Source: Malus domestica
Taxonomy: Eukaryota > Streptophyta > Magnoliopsida > Rosales > Rosaceae
DNA: 64,000 nt
Assembly: GCF_042453785.1 (NCBI RefSeq)
Contig: NC_091664.1
Coordinates: 29,746,501-29,810,500, forward strand
Direction: 5' to 3'
The position numbers and the translations under genes are program-made. This document shows, one piece after another, positions 1-10,602 of this stretch. Position 1 is the first letter of the stretch. Each line of letters begins with the position of its first letter. The notes under the pieces were generated by a model. That model saw nothing but the letters and a program-made list of their open reading frames with translations. It did not search any database and was not told the DNA's origin.

Positions 1-530
1 TTCTTCCTTCCTCCTTCATCTTCTTCCTTCTTCTTCCTTCTCCTCCCCAGATTCGGAAGAAGAAGAAGAAGAAGAAAAAAAAAATTCCCTAGATTTGGAG
101 GAAGAAGAAGAAGAAGGAGAAGGAAGAAGAAGGAAGAAGGAGAAAAAGGGGAAGGAAGAAGGAGGAAGGAAGAACAAGAAGGTCTTCTTCTTCTTCTTCT
201 TCTTCTTCTTCTTCTTCTTCTTCTTCTTCCTTCGACTGCAACTTTTTTTTTCTTCCTCCTTCTTCTCCTTCTTCCTTCCTCCTTCTTCTTCTTCCTTCCT
301 CCTTCATCTTCTTCCTTCTTCTTCCTTCTCCTCCCCAGATTCGGAAGAAGAAGAAGAAGAAGAAAAAAAAAATTCCCTAGATTTGGAGGAAGAAGAAGAA
401 GAAGGAGAAGGAAGAAGAAGGAAGAAGGAGAAAAAGGGGAAGGAAGAAGGAGGAAGGAAGAACAAGAAGGAGGAAGAAAAAAAAATTGCAGTCGGAAGAA
501 GTAGAAGAAGAAGAAAAAAAAACGTGGACG
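1..530. repeat. GAA/TTC low-complexity tract with a 288-bp tandem duplication
   Basis: Purine-only and pyrimidine-only blocks (GAA/GGA and TTC/TCC) alternate, so the blocks can pair with each other as hairpins. The block starting near position 13 recurs at 301, an offset of 288 bp, including the same CCCCAGATTCGG and TTCCCTAGATTTGG islands. CGACTGCAA (232-240) and TTGCAGTCG (485-493) form an inverted pair around the second unit. The open frames here are repeat translations, not genes. Confidence 0.85.
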
Positions 531-721
531 ACACGTGGCGCCCAGTCATTGTTCACATGGGTACCACGTCACAATTAACGGCAGATTTAACAGTTTGACT
601 AATGGATGTATGAGACTGTCCCAAAATTTACATTTTAGGTATGAATCTGAGACAAAAAAAAACTTGATGTACTAAATGTTGAAAACCACGAAACATGAGG
701 ATAGTAAACAATCTTTTACCC
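531..721. mobile_element. right end of an unclassified non-autonomous element (left end outside window)
   Basis: After the GAA tract comes a unique block with ACGTGGCGCC and ACCACGTCA motifs, ending at CTTTTACCCT. Intron sequence homologous to the second EGF-like gene resumes at about 733 (GTTGGTTTCTTTCTTC; compare about 6887). The block before that is absent from the paralogue, so it is an insertion in intron 1. Family is unknown; a Mutator-like or other terminal-inverted-repeat element is a guess. Confidence 0.5.
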
Positions 722-775
722 TATTATATATATAAGTTGGTTTCTTTCTTCTTACACATCTTCTTCTTGTTACAG

Positions 776-2125
776 CTCAAATATGTGATCAAGTTGAGTG
801 TGGAAAGGGAACATGCAAATTTGATATAAACGAACCATTAGGTTTCACGTGCGAGTGCGACCCTAACTGGAAGCGAACGCGTGATGGTGACGATGATTTG
901 AAGTTTCTCCCCTGTGTCATCCCCAACTGTAAGCTCTAATTCTTGTTGGATTTTTGGATCGTCGGGCCTGCCCCACTCTAACGATACCGATATTGTCCTC
1001 GCCTTTAACACCTGCCCAATTCGTCAGGTGTGGAGTTTTACCACAAAAGGTCTCGGTACTAGTTAGAGTGGAGTAATCATATTTAAACCCCTTGGTTTCT
1101 TTTCCCACCACTGATTTGGGACTTTAACAATTCTCTCCCTCTCGAATAAAACTTGAGGAGCAAGATTTTGTTTTGCAGGATGTCACTTAGGATCGATTCT
1201 AATTTTTCGTGTTTCGCAGGCACACTGAACTACAACTGCCAGCCCGCTCCACCTCCAGTTCCTCAGAAAGAAGTCCCTCGCAATTTGTCTGCCTTTGAAC
1301 GTAATTACCACTAAGCCAGCTCAATTATCTCATCCATTAATTCACATAATTAAATTAATCGCTTGGTTATTATTAATTTGTTACTAATAACTCAAAATTT
1401 TGGGGTTTAAACAGCTTGTTACTGGGCTTACTGCGGAGAAGGTAACTGCGTAAGGAACAGTACATACCATTACACCCCCATCTGTGAATGCAACTCCGGC
1501 GCCACTAATCTTCTCAATGTCACATTATTCCCCTGCTACAATCAATGTATGAACTCTAACTAATTACTTGTCTTAATTCTGGTTTAAAACATAATTAACA
1601 AACTTTCGAGAAGCTGGAGACAGTGACAGGAACTCTAATTTTTTCGTAATCTTTCAGGCACGCTTCAGAGTGACTGTGCGAGCCTTGGAATCAAGGTTGC
1701 AAACTCAAATTCCTCCACTAGCCCTGGGAGCACCACTAACTCTGGGAGTGACAATAGTCAAGGTGAGACTGTAATTTGTTTGTTCTTTTTGGGTTATCAA
1801 ATTTTAGACTTGAGATTAAGGCAAACTAATTAAAAGCCCGTTCGATGACCATGTTATTTTTAGATTAATTTCTAATTAACAATAAGGATCAAGACTTGGT
1901 CAAGGGGCTTGAGGTTTCAAAAGTCGACATTTCTTCGTAATTAACTATGAAAATAAAACCTAAAATCTATAACTCAGCCATGTTGAGCACTCAAATAACA
2001 CAATATGCTGATTTTTTTTTCTTCTCCTTTTTTCCCCTCGTTTTCCAGCTACGTCGTTTTTGCCCGGAAAGTTCCAGTTGATGGCTGTAGCGATGGTGTC
2101 TGTGGGTCTGATTCTGAGGAAGTAG
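776..2125 (+). CDS. EGF-like small secreted protein, copy 1 (5'-partial)
   Basis: Exons at 776-928, 1220-1300, 1415-1546, 1658-1762 and 2049-2125 (stop TAG) have GT-AG junctions in the same phases as the intact copy at 6655-8061. The encoded part (about 182 aa) is open and has two C-x4-C-x4-C EGF-like modules (ICDQVECGKGTC and CYWAYCGEGNC), a proline-rich spacer (APPPVP), a Ser/Thr/Asn-rich stalk about 10 residues longer than in copy 2, and a C-terminal hydrophobic tail (MAVAMVSVGLIL) suited to a GPI-anchor signal or membrane tail. Exon 1 with the signal peptide is not found: a transposon end occupies intron 1 up to about 721, so exon 1 is either left of the window or lost. Intron 2 holds a small LTR-type insertion (944-1129). 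Molecular function is unknown; an extracellular, wall or membrane location is inferred. Confidence 0.75.
944..1129 (-). mobile_element. short solo LTR / TRIM-like element in intron 2 of EGF-like copy 1
   Basis: A 186-bp unit starts TGTTGGAT and ends TTTAACA, flanked by the 5-bp duplication ATTCT (939-943 and 1130-1134). The paralogous intron at 7079-7183 lacks it, giving an empty site. It resembles, in opposite orientation, the 44610-44803 element (shared CCCACTCTAAC and CACACTTGACGGATTG-like blocks). It has no coding capacity. It is a fossil LTR of a TRIM-like family. Confidence 0.75.
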
Positions 2126-2997
2126 GGTGCAAGAAACCGCCACGGCCGAGATTGTGCATTACATTTGTTCTTGTTTGATCATACTATAGTTTCACTCACT
2201 TCAGATTCATTTTTTTGTTGTAAAATTACTTTGATGTTTCCCCAGTTCATCAGTTTGTATACAGTCAGTTTGTGTAAATAGATCGACACACGGTCATAGC
2301 CCGATGACCCATATATTGCACTTGTATACAGATTCTTATGAACCATCAATATGTTGACATCTTCCTTTTGTTTTGGCTTAAACCTTTGGAAAACGCCTTC
2401 CTCGGTTTCTTTTTTTGGTCCTGAAAAGTAAATTTCATTAATCTAAAATAAGGTTACGGGCCAACACCGTGGAAGGCAAAATAATCCAAGTATATTGGAG
2501 GAAAATAGATAAATAAACGCTTAGCCCAATTAAATAAACAAAAACGAAAACCCAAATCCCTAATATCTAACTGCAAAAAACAGCGTCCGCCGCTGTCATC
2601 GCCACAAAAGTCTTGCCAGCAGCTGCCTAAGCAGCAATAGTAGAGAAAATGACCGAGTGGTGAAATCAACCAAGACAACACCACACAACCAAACCTGCAA
2701 CCAAAAGCACACCACATCCAGATTTCTTCACCAAATACGCAGAACCAAGAGATAGTCACCGGATTCAAATCTTATTCACTAATCTTTGCAAATATATACA
2801 AACACAGTAACACATGGGTATAAGGTGAGGCTAAGGATATGTAAAATACCCTACTTTAGTCATAGCCACAGAACACTTGACCTTGAGGGAATTGTAGCAT
2901 GCTGGTTGGGGGAGAGAAAGTGAGGGAGAAAAATAAATTTGACAACCATATCCGGCCTGGAGTCCTCAAATCAAAACAAAGGACGGGGTGGGATGGA
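2126..2997. other. 3' flank of EGF-like copy 1 and unassigned intergenic DNA
   Basis: 2126 to about 2340 is similar to the 3' flank of copy 2 (8062 to about 8290), including GATCATACT and GACACACGGTCATAGCC, so the tandem duplication covers the 3' UTR. From about 2440 to 2997 I see only unassigned AC-rich sequence with no convincing gene. Confidence 0.6.
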
Positions 2998-3000
2998 TTA

Positions 3001-4222
3001 GAGCAAGTCCGCCGTTGAACCTTGCTCGGGGGATAGGCGAGAGGAAAGGGCCCGAGGGCCGGTGGGTTCGGCTCCAGCGTTGGGCAGCTCGAGTGAGGGT
3101 GGGAGCCCGAGGGCCAGGCCCGTGAAGGATTGACAGCCCTTCAGCCCGAGGGGTGTGACGTCAGGCTGACGCCATGCCTGGCGTCGGTCCTTTTTTTTAT
3201 TTTTTTTGTGTCGGGCGCATGCCCCTCATGCACGCGTGGGGGTGCGTCAGCTGACACGTTTTCAGTCTGAATGACCAGCGCGCAGTGACCTTTGGGAAGC
3301 CACGTGGCTTCCCACGGTTCGTTCGATCCCAATAGCTCTTTAATACGAGCCGTCCGATTTCCAACGGTAATAAAAAAAAAAGCTGATTTAATATCAACCA
3401 TTTGATCTGAGATCAACGGTTGATGTTACTCTGCTTTATAAATTAAAAAAAAAAGTTTTAAAATTAAGAAAAATTACCGTTGTGACACGTGGCACAATCT
3501 GGAGTGTTGGAATTCAATTTTTTTTTAAATCCAACGGCAGAGATTAATTATTTGAATAAAAAAAATTTAAAAATTTTAAAAAATCTGAAAAAAAAATCTG
3601 AAAATTAAAAAAAAAAATGTTTCTACTTTTCGATAAATACCTTCTCATTATCATCTACCTTACACCACAATTTTATATGTTCTCAACTACTTTCAATCAC
3701 ATTCCTATCTTTCTCTCAAAGTTTCAATCCAATTTTTTTCAACATAATGACTACTGATGCAGGTACGAATTGGACGTCTCTTGAAGATGTTGCATTGTGT
3801 ACTAGCTAGGTTGAAGTTACTCATAGTTCGCGTACGGGTAATGAGACGTGGCACAACGAGAACGATTTAAAATCTGATCGAAATCTATCTTCAAATATTT
3901 TGAAAAGATAACAACACGTGGCACGATGACATTGGATAAAAATCTTATCGAAATCTATGACCAATAATAGTCGTTTTGGGTAAATAACACGTGGCACAAC
4001 GAGAACGATTTAAAATATCTTATCCGAAATTACAAATAAATTTATTTAGTATTATTTTGTAAAAAAAAAATTAATAATATTTTATTGCCTATTGCTAGGG
4101 CTATTCAAGTGCAACGGTGAAGATGCAAAAGACAGTTACTGTTCATTAAGGCAGTTACTGTTCACAGAGTGGATTGAATAGTAGATTGCCTGGAGGGGAT
4201 GACTCCAAGGGTGGAATTGCTC
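3001..4222. mobile_element. PIF/Harbinger-like non-autonomous DNA transposon, copy 1
   Basis: Terminal inverted repeats begin GAGCAAGTCCGCC and, at the right end read inward, GAGCAATTCCACC. They are flanked by the 3-bp duplication TTA (2998-3000 and 4223-4225), as expected for PIF/Harbinger. The 1222-bp unit has no transposase. The interior shares blocks with 29498-30177: an ATCCAACGG stem near 3520, AT-rich runs, and GTTACTGTTCA near the right end. Assignment rests on the TWA-type target duplication; the TIR sequence was not compared with a library. Confidence 0.7.
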
Positions 4223-4225
4223 TTA

Positions 4226-5409
4226 TGGGGGAAGGGAGGCAAAGGGAAAAAGTAAGGGAAGGTGGAGTTTTGGGTTTAGACAGTAGAGGCCAGAGGAGAG
4301 AGGGAAGGGAGGAGAGAAGGGTCATGAAGCCCAAAACTTGTTTAATTAAGAAACGGCTTAATGAAGGGGAAATGTTGACTTTGTTGGAGCCCTAAACTTC
4401 TTCCACGTGTCACTCTTCTAGAATTACAACTTCCCCTTTTGAATTTTGCACACCTTGTTGAATTTAGTAATTAGCACAAGTCTTTCTGTGCAAAAGGCAA
4501 GAAAGAAACTTTAATCAAGTTTAGTTACGTAATTTATAGTAAAATATGATTACGATTAGGTCACCTTTAACCAAATGTATTGTTCTGTACAACAATACAT
4601 TTGCTCACTAAATTATAATACTAAACAACAAATATAATAGGATTTTGTGGTACAACTGTTAACGGGTTTTGAATTTAATTGGCACCGAAATGAATCAACA
4701 TCTCATAATTATTGAAAATTCATATAACTTGTTGGTTTTATGGTACAACTAAAGATCACTACGTCTTAGTTTCATCCAGTCTTTAATAACTTGATTAATT
4801 TTAGATAATAGTTGATAGAAACAACACTTGTAAGGAGTTTGTTGAAACTAAGAAATATAAGCATGCCTTCTATCCACACAAGAATAAATGAAGTTATTTG
4901 AAAATACCTGCTAGTGGAGGAAGACCACCTAAAGATAAGAGACATAGGGCTAAAGAGAGCCAAAAAAGTATTATTTGTGTATAATCATGCATAATTTCGA
5001 ATGCTATCAATTCTATTACGTAGATCAAATGATACAATTCAAGCAAAAGTTCTTAGATTCATGCAATTTGATTGACACCTAGTTAGATCAACATCTCATA
5101 ATTACATATAATTCTTGTGACTTATTGATTTTGTAATACAACTCAAAATTAACATGTCTTGAATTCGATTGACACTCGTTCGGACCAGCATCTCATAATT
5201 ACCAAACTCTATGGTTTTTTCGTTGTCATCAAATATTAGGATTTGAAAGGTGATTATGTCCATAAACTTGGAGATCAAAACCTGAATGATTCTTTGTACT
5301 AGTAGTATCGACGTGTTGACTTTGGCAAACCCTAGGTGGACCCAAAGAGAAAAAAATCCCATTTTATTGAAGATAACTTTGACGTGAACAATTGGCTTGG
5401 CAATTACAA
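4226..5409. other. intergenic, no gene seen
   Basis: AT-rich intergenic sequence. The phrase ATCAACATCTCATAATTA recurs at about 4695 and 5088, with a variant at about 5188, suggesting an old local duplication. No supported gene or RNA. Confidence 0.6.
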
Positions 5410-5417
5410 CCCCTCTT

Positions 5418-6306
5418 CAATGGCGGATCCACAGTGGGGTCAATGGGGTCACACGACTCCTTGGAAGCCATGGAAACAACCTTAGAGACCCCTTGGAGCT
5501 GCTGGTGTGACCCCTTGGCTGCACACCAAGTGTTTGACGAAAGGTCTGAAAGAACTCCATGGCGAAATTGTACGGATTTGTATCCACCATGAAGGAGGGA
5601 AGGTCTCGGCTTGTGAAAGATAATGGCAAACCTGGTAATTCTATTGGACATGGAAGGACATTGTTCGTACCAGAACTAGTATTATCCCGGATGAGATCTT
5701 TGTACCCGTTAAAGTAATAGTAGTAGATGTCGAAAACCGTGGCTGGCTGAATCCAAAGCAGCACGCGTGGGAGGTGAAGTTCATGTGCCATCCCTGCCGA
5801 CCAAGGGAGAAGTAATGAGTAGACTAGGCAAGTGTAAGGGTGACCCTCGTTTGCACTTGCGACTACAAGGTCGGTGATGGCTTGTGCTCCGTGGTGCCGC
5901 AACTCCGACATGTAGTGGTCGATGTTGTCACCGGGCTTAAACCTGTCATCGTACCCATCAGAGAAGGGCGCATAAGTCAATCCATCTGGAATTGAGCCAT
6001 TGCCTATGTGATGATGAGCTAAGAGACTGGTAACGAAGGTGACATGCGCACCTGTAGTGTTGATAAGGCGCTTGGCGTATTGGAGGGAAGGGTTGATGTG
6101 GCCTTGAGTCGGATATGTGACAAGTAGAAAGCGGTGTTGCACCATGGCAGCGCATGTGATTGCGGAGGTGCGTGGAGTTGTTGGAAGTAGAATAAGTAGA
6201 CTTGATGAAATGACGATATGCATGTCGTTTCTGTTAAAAAAAATTTGCGCGCTGCGCGCGCTATCCTTATTGACCCCCCAAACATTATTTCCTGGATCCG
6301 CCACTG
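5418..6306. mobile_element. hAT-like transposon carrying a captured UGT gene fragment
   Basis: An 889-bp unit has inverted ends CAATGGCGGATCCA (left) and, read inward from the right, CAGTGGCGGATCCA. It is flanked by a perfect 8-bp duplication CCCCTCTT (5410-5417 and 6307-6314). An 8-bp target duplication with CAGTGGCGGA-type ends suggests the hAT superfamily. Inside are no transposase remains; most of the interior (5528-6145, minus) is the 5' half of a UDP-glycosyltransferase gene, so this is a transduplicating (Pack-type) element. A GCGCGC palindrome lies near the right end (6248-6260). Confidence 0.75.
5528..6145 (-). pseudogene. UDP-glycosyltransferase N-terminal fragment (UGT75-like), captured
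   Basis: From ATG at 6145 the frame encodes about 206 residues of a family-1 plant glycosyltransferase: MVQHRFLLVTYPTQGHINP with the acceptor-side catalytic His at residue 16, VYSLLLPW, and the LLWIQPATVFDIYYYYFNGY stretch typical of UGT75 members (anthocyanin 5-O- and crocetin-type glucosyltransferases). Homology stops after EFFQTFRQTL, where the frame runs into the transposon end. The whole C-terminal nucleotide-sugar domain with the PSPG box is missing (full length is about 460-480 aa), so it cannot be a working enzyme. The captured frame has stayed open, which suggests a fairly recent capture or chance. No promoter is evident. Confidence 0.8.
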
Positions 6307-6523
6307 CCCCTCTTCACGTTTGTTTTTAAAAAAAATTATGGAACCTTCTTCCAGTTGACAAACTCAGGCCGCCATTGGAAGCTTCTCTTCCACTTTGATA
6401 CCTTCACAAATTTTCAGTCTTAATCTCATATCAATTATGCTCATAAGCGTGTTGATTTAGTAAATAATTAATTCTTTTATTTTCTTTGTTTGGGTGCTAA
6501 GAAATCTTGAAACCCCTTCAAAC

Positions 6524-6538
6524 TTTATATATATATAT
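6524..6538 (+). promoter_or_regulatory. TATA box of EGF-like copy 2
   Basis: TTATATATATATATAG lies about 115-130 bp upstream of the ATG at 6655 and just upstream of a CT-repeat leader, the usual arrangement of a plant core promoter with a pyrimidine-rich 5' UTR. Confidence 0.55.
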
Positions 6539-6591
6539 AGAGAGAGCCTAACATCATCAGAAACAACACCCCCTTCACATCTTCACATAAA

Positions 6592-6593
<2 letters not shown>

Positions 6594-6637
<44 letters not shown>
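6594..6637. repeat. (CT)n microsatellite in the 5' leader of EGF-like copy 2
   Basis: An almost uninterrupted CT dinucleotide tract ends 18 bp before the start codon, probably in the 5' UTR. Confidence 0.85.
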
Positions 6638-6639
<2 letters not shown>

Positions 6640-6654
6640 AAAAAACTGATACAA

Positions 6655-8061
6655 ATGGCTTTCTCTAACTCCATGGCCTTTTTAGCTGTGCTTCTGATAG
6701 CGCTGCCCATCGCTGCCTTCGCCTGGGACTTGCCGAATAACTCTACTATTGGCGGTAAGCACTTCATTTTCTCTCCGAAACATTTTTTTTTTCAAACTTT
6801 GTCTGAAACTCACATAGGCTCGACGAACAAAGAGAAGATGTTTATGAACGACATATAATCCTTTTTATTATTATTATTCGTATCAGTTGGTTTCTTTCTT
6901 CTTACACATCTTCTTGTTGTTGCAGCTCACATATGTGACCGAATTGAGTGTGGAAAGGGAACGTGCAAAGCCGATTTAACCAAACCATTAGGTTACACAT
7001 GTGAGTGTGACGCTAACTGGAAGCGAACGCGTGACGGTGACGATGATCTGCAGTTTCTCCCCTGTGTCATCCCCAACTGTAAGCTCAAATCCTCTCCCTC
7101 TCAAATAAAATGTTCAGAAGCGAGATTCCGTTTTGCAGGATGTCACTTATGATCGATCAATTCTAATTTTCACGTTTTTGCAGGCTCACTGAACACCAAC
7201 TGCCAGCCAGCTCCACCTCCAGTTCCTCAGAATGATGTTCCTAACGATATATCCGCCTTTGATCGTAATTACCACTAAACCAGCTCGATCATCTCATCCG
7301 TTAATCCACAATTAAATTAATCACTCGGTTCTTTTTACTAATAACATGTATTTTCGGGTGTTAAACAGCTTGTTACTATGCTTACTGCGGAGAAGGTAAA
7401 TGCGTAAGGAACACCACATACCATTACACACCCTTCTGTGAATGCAAATCCAGCGCCACTAATCTTCTCAACGTCAAGGCTTTTCCCTGCTACTATCAAT
7501 GTAAGAACACTAAATAAACTTGTTTTAATCCTGGTTTAGAACATACTTACAAACTTTCAAGAAGCTGGAGAAAGTACTGGGAGCTCTAATCTTTTCGTAA
7601 TCTTTCAGGCGCGCTTCAGGCTGACTGCGAGAGCCTCGGAATTAAGGTTGCAGACTCAAATTCCTCCACTGACAATAGTGAAGGTGAGATTGTTTGTTCT
7701 TCGTTTTGGGTTATCGAATTTTAAACTTAATGTGAAGGCAAACTAATTAAAAGCTTGTACGATAACCACGTCGTTTTTAGATTAATTTTCTAATTAACTT
7801 GCTTGACAAGAAGGATTAAGACTTTGTCAAGGGGCTTGAGGTTTCAAAAGTTCATTTCTACGCAATTGACTTTGAAAATATAGCTTAATTTATTTCTACA
7901 ACTCAGCCATGTTGAGCACACAAATGACGCAATATGTTGACTTTTTTTTTTTTTTTTTTTTTTTTTGCTCCTCTCGTTTTCCAGCTACGTCGTTTTTGCC
8001 CGGAAAGTTCCAGTTGTTGGCCGTGGTGATGCTGTCTGTGGGTCTGATTCTGAGGAAGTAG
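6655..8061 (+). CDS. EGF-like small secreted, probably GPI-anchored protein, copy 2
   Basis: Six exons: 6655-6754, 6926-7078, 7184-7264, 7369-7500, 7609-7683 and 7985-8061, all with GT-AG introns, total 618 bp, 205 aa. Residues 1 to about 23 form a signal peptide (MAFLAVLLIALPIAAFA core). Two EGF-like modules follow (CDRIECGKGTC and CYYAYCGEGKC, each with a downstream CxC), 16 cysteines in all, separated by a proline-rich linker. A Ser-rich stalk and the C-terminal hydrophobic LLAVVMLSVGLIL plus a short RK tail suggest GPI anchoring or a tail anchor. The start is the first ATG after the TATA box and CT leader. It is the intact member of a tandem pair. Role unknown; an apoplastic or cell-surface protein is inferred. 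The start, frame and splice sites are all clean. Confidence 0.85.
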
Positions 8062-9521
8062 GGTGCAAGAAAACGCCACGGTCGAGATTCTGCATTACAT
8101 TTGTTCTTGTTTGATCATACTTTAGTTTCACTCACTTCAGATTCATTTTTTTGTTGTAACATTGCTTTGATGTATCCCCAGTTCATCAGTTTGTATAAAG
8201 TCTGTTTACGTAAATAAATCGACACACGGTCATAGCCCGATGACTCTCATATACGGCACTTGTATACAGATTTTTACGAGTACAATAATTTTATGAACCA
8301 TCTATCATTGACAGAGCAGATTTTCAACAAGTATTGTATGGCTTTCTAAGCTACACAGACACAGACACAGACACAGACACGCACACAGACACGCACACAC
8401 ACTAACATACACCGGGTAGATATAGATTTCTCGACGTCATAAGCAAATCAACTTTCCGCAACAAAGGAAAAGATTTTACAAGTCGATAAAATCCACCCTC
8501 GTGAAACAATTAGAACTGATGCAATCAGCATAAGAAATGAAGACAAAGAGGTCATACACTAATAAAAAAATTCATTAGAACACTTCCAAAACAATCGAAA
8601 AGCTTTTACACGTTGATCAAACCTGCCGTTACCAGACAATTAGAAGGACAGATGCCATCAACATAAATAGAACACAACCAAAAACATGATCAAGTTATAA
8701 ATACGCCACTCAGGTTGCAACCGAAATCATATCGCAGGTTCTGTATGATTTAGGCTTCAAGTTAACTGGTAACACGTAGTAATCCAAGCATTGAGTACAG
8801 GTGTACCATCGAGCGTTTTACTCCATAACTTTTTAAGATGCCATTGCAAAGAGAGAGCCACATGCATCATACATCACACAAGAGAGCGATTAACTACTAA
8901 CATAAGTGGTTCACCGATCGATACTCAGTTCATTTTCGAGTAACATTGATCACAAAAAGCTACCAAGTTTAAATATCAGTTCAAAAGAAATGTTGTTGAA
9001 ATCTTACCTATTCTGGAAGACAAACTGAAACGCGGGAATCACTTGACCCTCGAAAGCCTCAAGAAAAGCTTGGGTTACAGTTGATGGAGGCAGTTCTCAG
9101 TATACTCTCCTAAAATTATACAGAAACAGGACTGCCAATAACTCAAAATATAATAGCAGAAGTGTGAGCTAAGAATCTAAGACAGTAACGAGGTCCATTC
9201 GGGTGACTGAAAATCGCAGAAGCACGAAGGTAATTCATTTCACATTATTTCACAATTCACAATTCCATCATTCTTTAGTATCATTAGTATACCACTGGTC
9301 GAAACCGCAATGCTCAACAAACAATAAGACTATCGAATGCAGAATTTTCGACAAATTTCCCATTTCGCCAATCTAAAATTACACCAAAGCAGCTAAATTT
9401 CACCAGTAAATACTGAACAACAAGCAGCAAGTACCAAAACCCCCCAAAAATATGGAAAAAAACAGAGTACTAATGGAGATTCCAAATACTCACCACCACC
9501 GGAGAACCCGAAAAAAGCCAA
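8062..9521. other. 3' flanks between convergent EGF-like copy 2 and RPI
   Basis: 8062 to about 8290 is the EGF-like 3' UTR region shared with copy 1. About 8356-8402 is a (CACAGA/CACACG)n microsatellite. The rest is the 3' side of the isomerase gene. GGTGAGTATT (minus strand, about 9488-9497) lies just past the RPI stop and resembles a splice donor, so a spliced 3' UTR is possible. No other gene seen. Confidence 0.5.
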
Positions 9522-10370
9522 TCACTTGGTCTTCACATCCACTCCATCCGTGCCCGCAATGATCACCGCCGTCGCCATGTCCAAGAACAACCCATGTTCC
9601 ACAACCCCTTCAAATTTCAAAATCTCCTTCCCTGCCGCCGGCCCGTCTTTAATCGGAGTCTGGAAGTACAAATCCACAATGTAATTGAAGTTATCAGTCA
9701 CATACGGCTTCCCGTCGCCGTCGATCCTCAATTTCGCCTCCACCCCTTCTTCCTTAAACAGCTCCTGAAGCCTCACCAAGTTGTACTTCCAGCAGAACTG
9801 CACCACCTCCACGGGCATTGCCAGCCCGCTTCCACCGAGCCCAGTCACTAGCTTCGTCTCATCCGCCACCACCACAAACTTCTCCGACGCCGCCTCCACC
9901 ATCTTCTCCCTCAGCAAAGCTCCGCCGCGCCCTTTGACCAAATCGAGATTTGGGTCGACCTCATCGGCGCCGTCGATCGCCAAATCGATCTTCGGGTGGT
10001 CGTCAAGCACCGAAAGGGGAATACCCAACTGGCGAGCTTGGTCCTCCGTGCGCTTGGAAGTCGGGACTCCGACGATGTCCTTCAATTCGCCGGATTTGAG
10101 AAGCTCCCCGAGCTTGGAGACCACGAAGGCGGCAGTGGAGCCAGTTCCGAGGCCAAGGACCATACCGGATTTGACGTACTCGACGGCCTTGTCGGCGGCT
10201 AGCTTCTTGAGGTCGTCTTGAGTGAGGGCAGGGACTGTGCGGGCTTTGACGGACATGGGCCTGTAGGAAGAAGGTGAGCGCATGTTAGGGGATTTGGGGG
10301 TGCGCAGGAAAAGGTGGGTGGCGGTGGAGGCATTGTGGGGGGAGAGGAGGGATATGGCGGAGGAAGCCAT
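9522..10370 (-). CDS. RPI3: ribose-5-phosphate isomerase A, chloroplastic
   Basis: A single exon encodes 282 aa. Residues 1 to about 43 are Ser/Thr/Arg-rich and poor in acids, a chloroplast transit peptide. The mature part is a type A ribose-5-phosphate isomerase interconverting ribose 5-phosphate and ribulose 5-phosphate in the Calvin cycle and pentose phosphate pathway in the stroma. GLGTGSTA (73-80) is the phosphate-binding loop. IDGADEVD gives Asp133 and Asp136, KGRGGALLREK gives Lys146 and Glu155, and ADETK gives Lys173. All sit at a constant offset of 52 from the E. coli RpiA catalytic residues Asp81, Asp84, Lys94, Glu103 and Lys121. The length matches plant orthologues. It is divergent from the PITH gene upstream, a pairing I recall from Arabidopsis (At3g04790/At3g04780). 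The gene symbol follows the Arabidopsis name. The GC-rich coding strand is normal for a nuclear plastid gene. Confidence 0.95.
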   Translation of the reverse strand: MASSAISLLSPHNASTATHLFLRTPKSPNMRSPSSYRPMSVKARTVPALTQDDLKKLAADKAVEYVKSGMVLGLGTGSTAAFVVSKLGELLKSGELKDIVGVPTSKRTEDQARQLGIPLSVLDDHPKIDLAIDGADEVDPNLDLVKGRGGALLREKMVEAASEKFVVVADETKLVTGLGGSGLAMPVEVVQFCWKYNLVRLQELFKEEGVEAKLRIDGDGKPYVTDNFNYIVDLYFQTPIKDGPAAGKEILKFEGVVEHGLFLDMATAVIIAGTDGVDVKTK

Positions 10371-10602
10371 TGAAGAAGTGGAGAGTGGAGGAGGAGGAAG
10401 ATAGAAGAAGGAGAATTGGAGAGGAAATAAGAGGTGGATTTTGCTTCCTCTGTTTTTTGTTTGTTCCTGTGAGCTCTGTTTTTTTGTATTTTCAAAGGTT
10501 TATGCTTTGGATATACAAAATGTGACGTTTTTGGGGTGGGTGGTTGGTGGTGGTGGCTTGCTATTTGGTTTGGTTGAGATAAGAGGTTGTGGGTGAGGAT
10601 TA

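Noticed and set aside
95-598. 167-aa open frame rich in Glu, Lys and Phe
   Set aside because: It is the translation of the GAA/TTC tract; no domain, and similar frames exist on the other strand.
2454-2768. 104-aa minus-strand frame rich in Cys and Trp
   Set aside because: No signal peptide pattern or family match; codon usage looks random and the sequence resembles repeat debris.
9594-10221. Plus-strand open frames opposite the RPI gene
   Set aside because: Antisense shadows of a GC-rich coding exon; no independent evidence.
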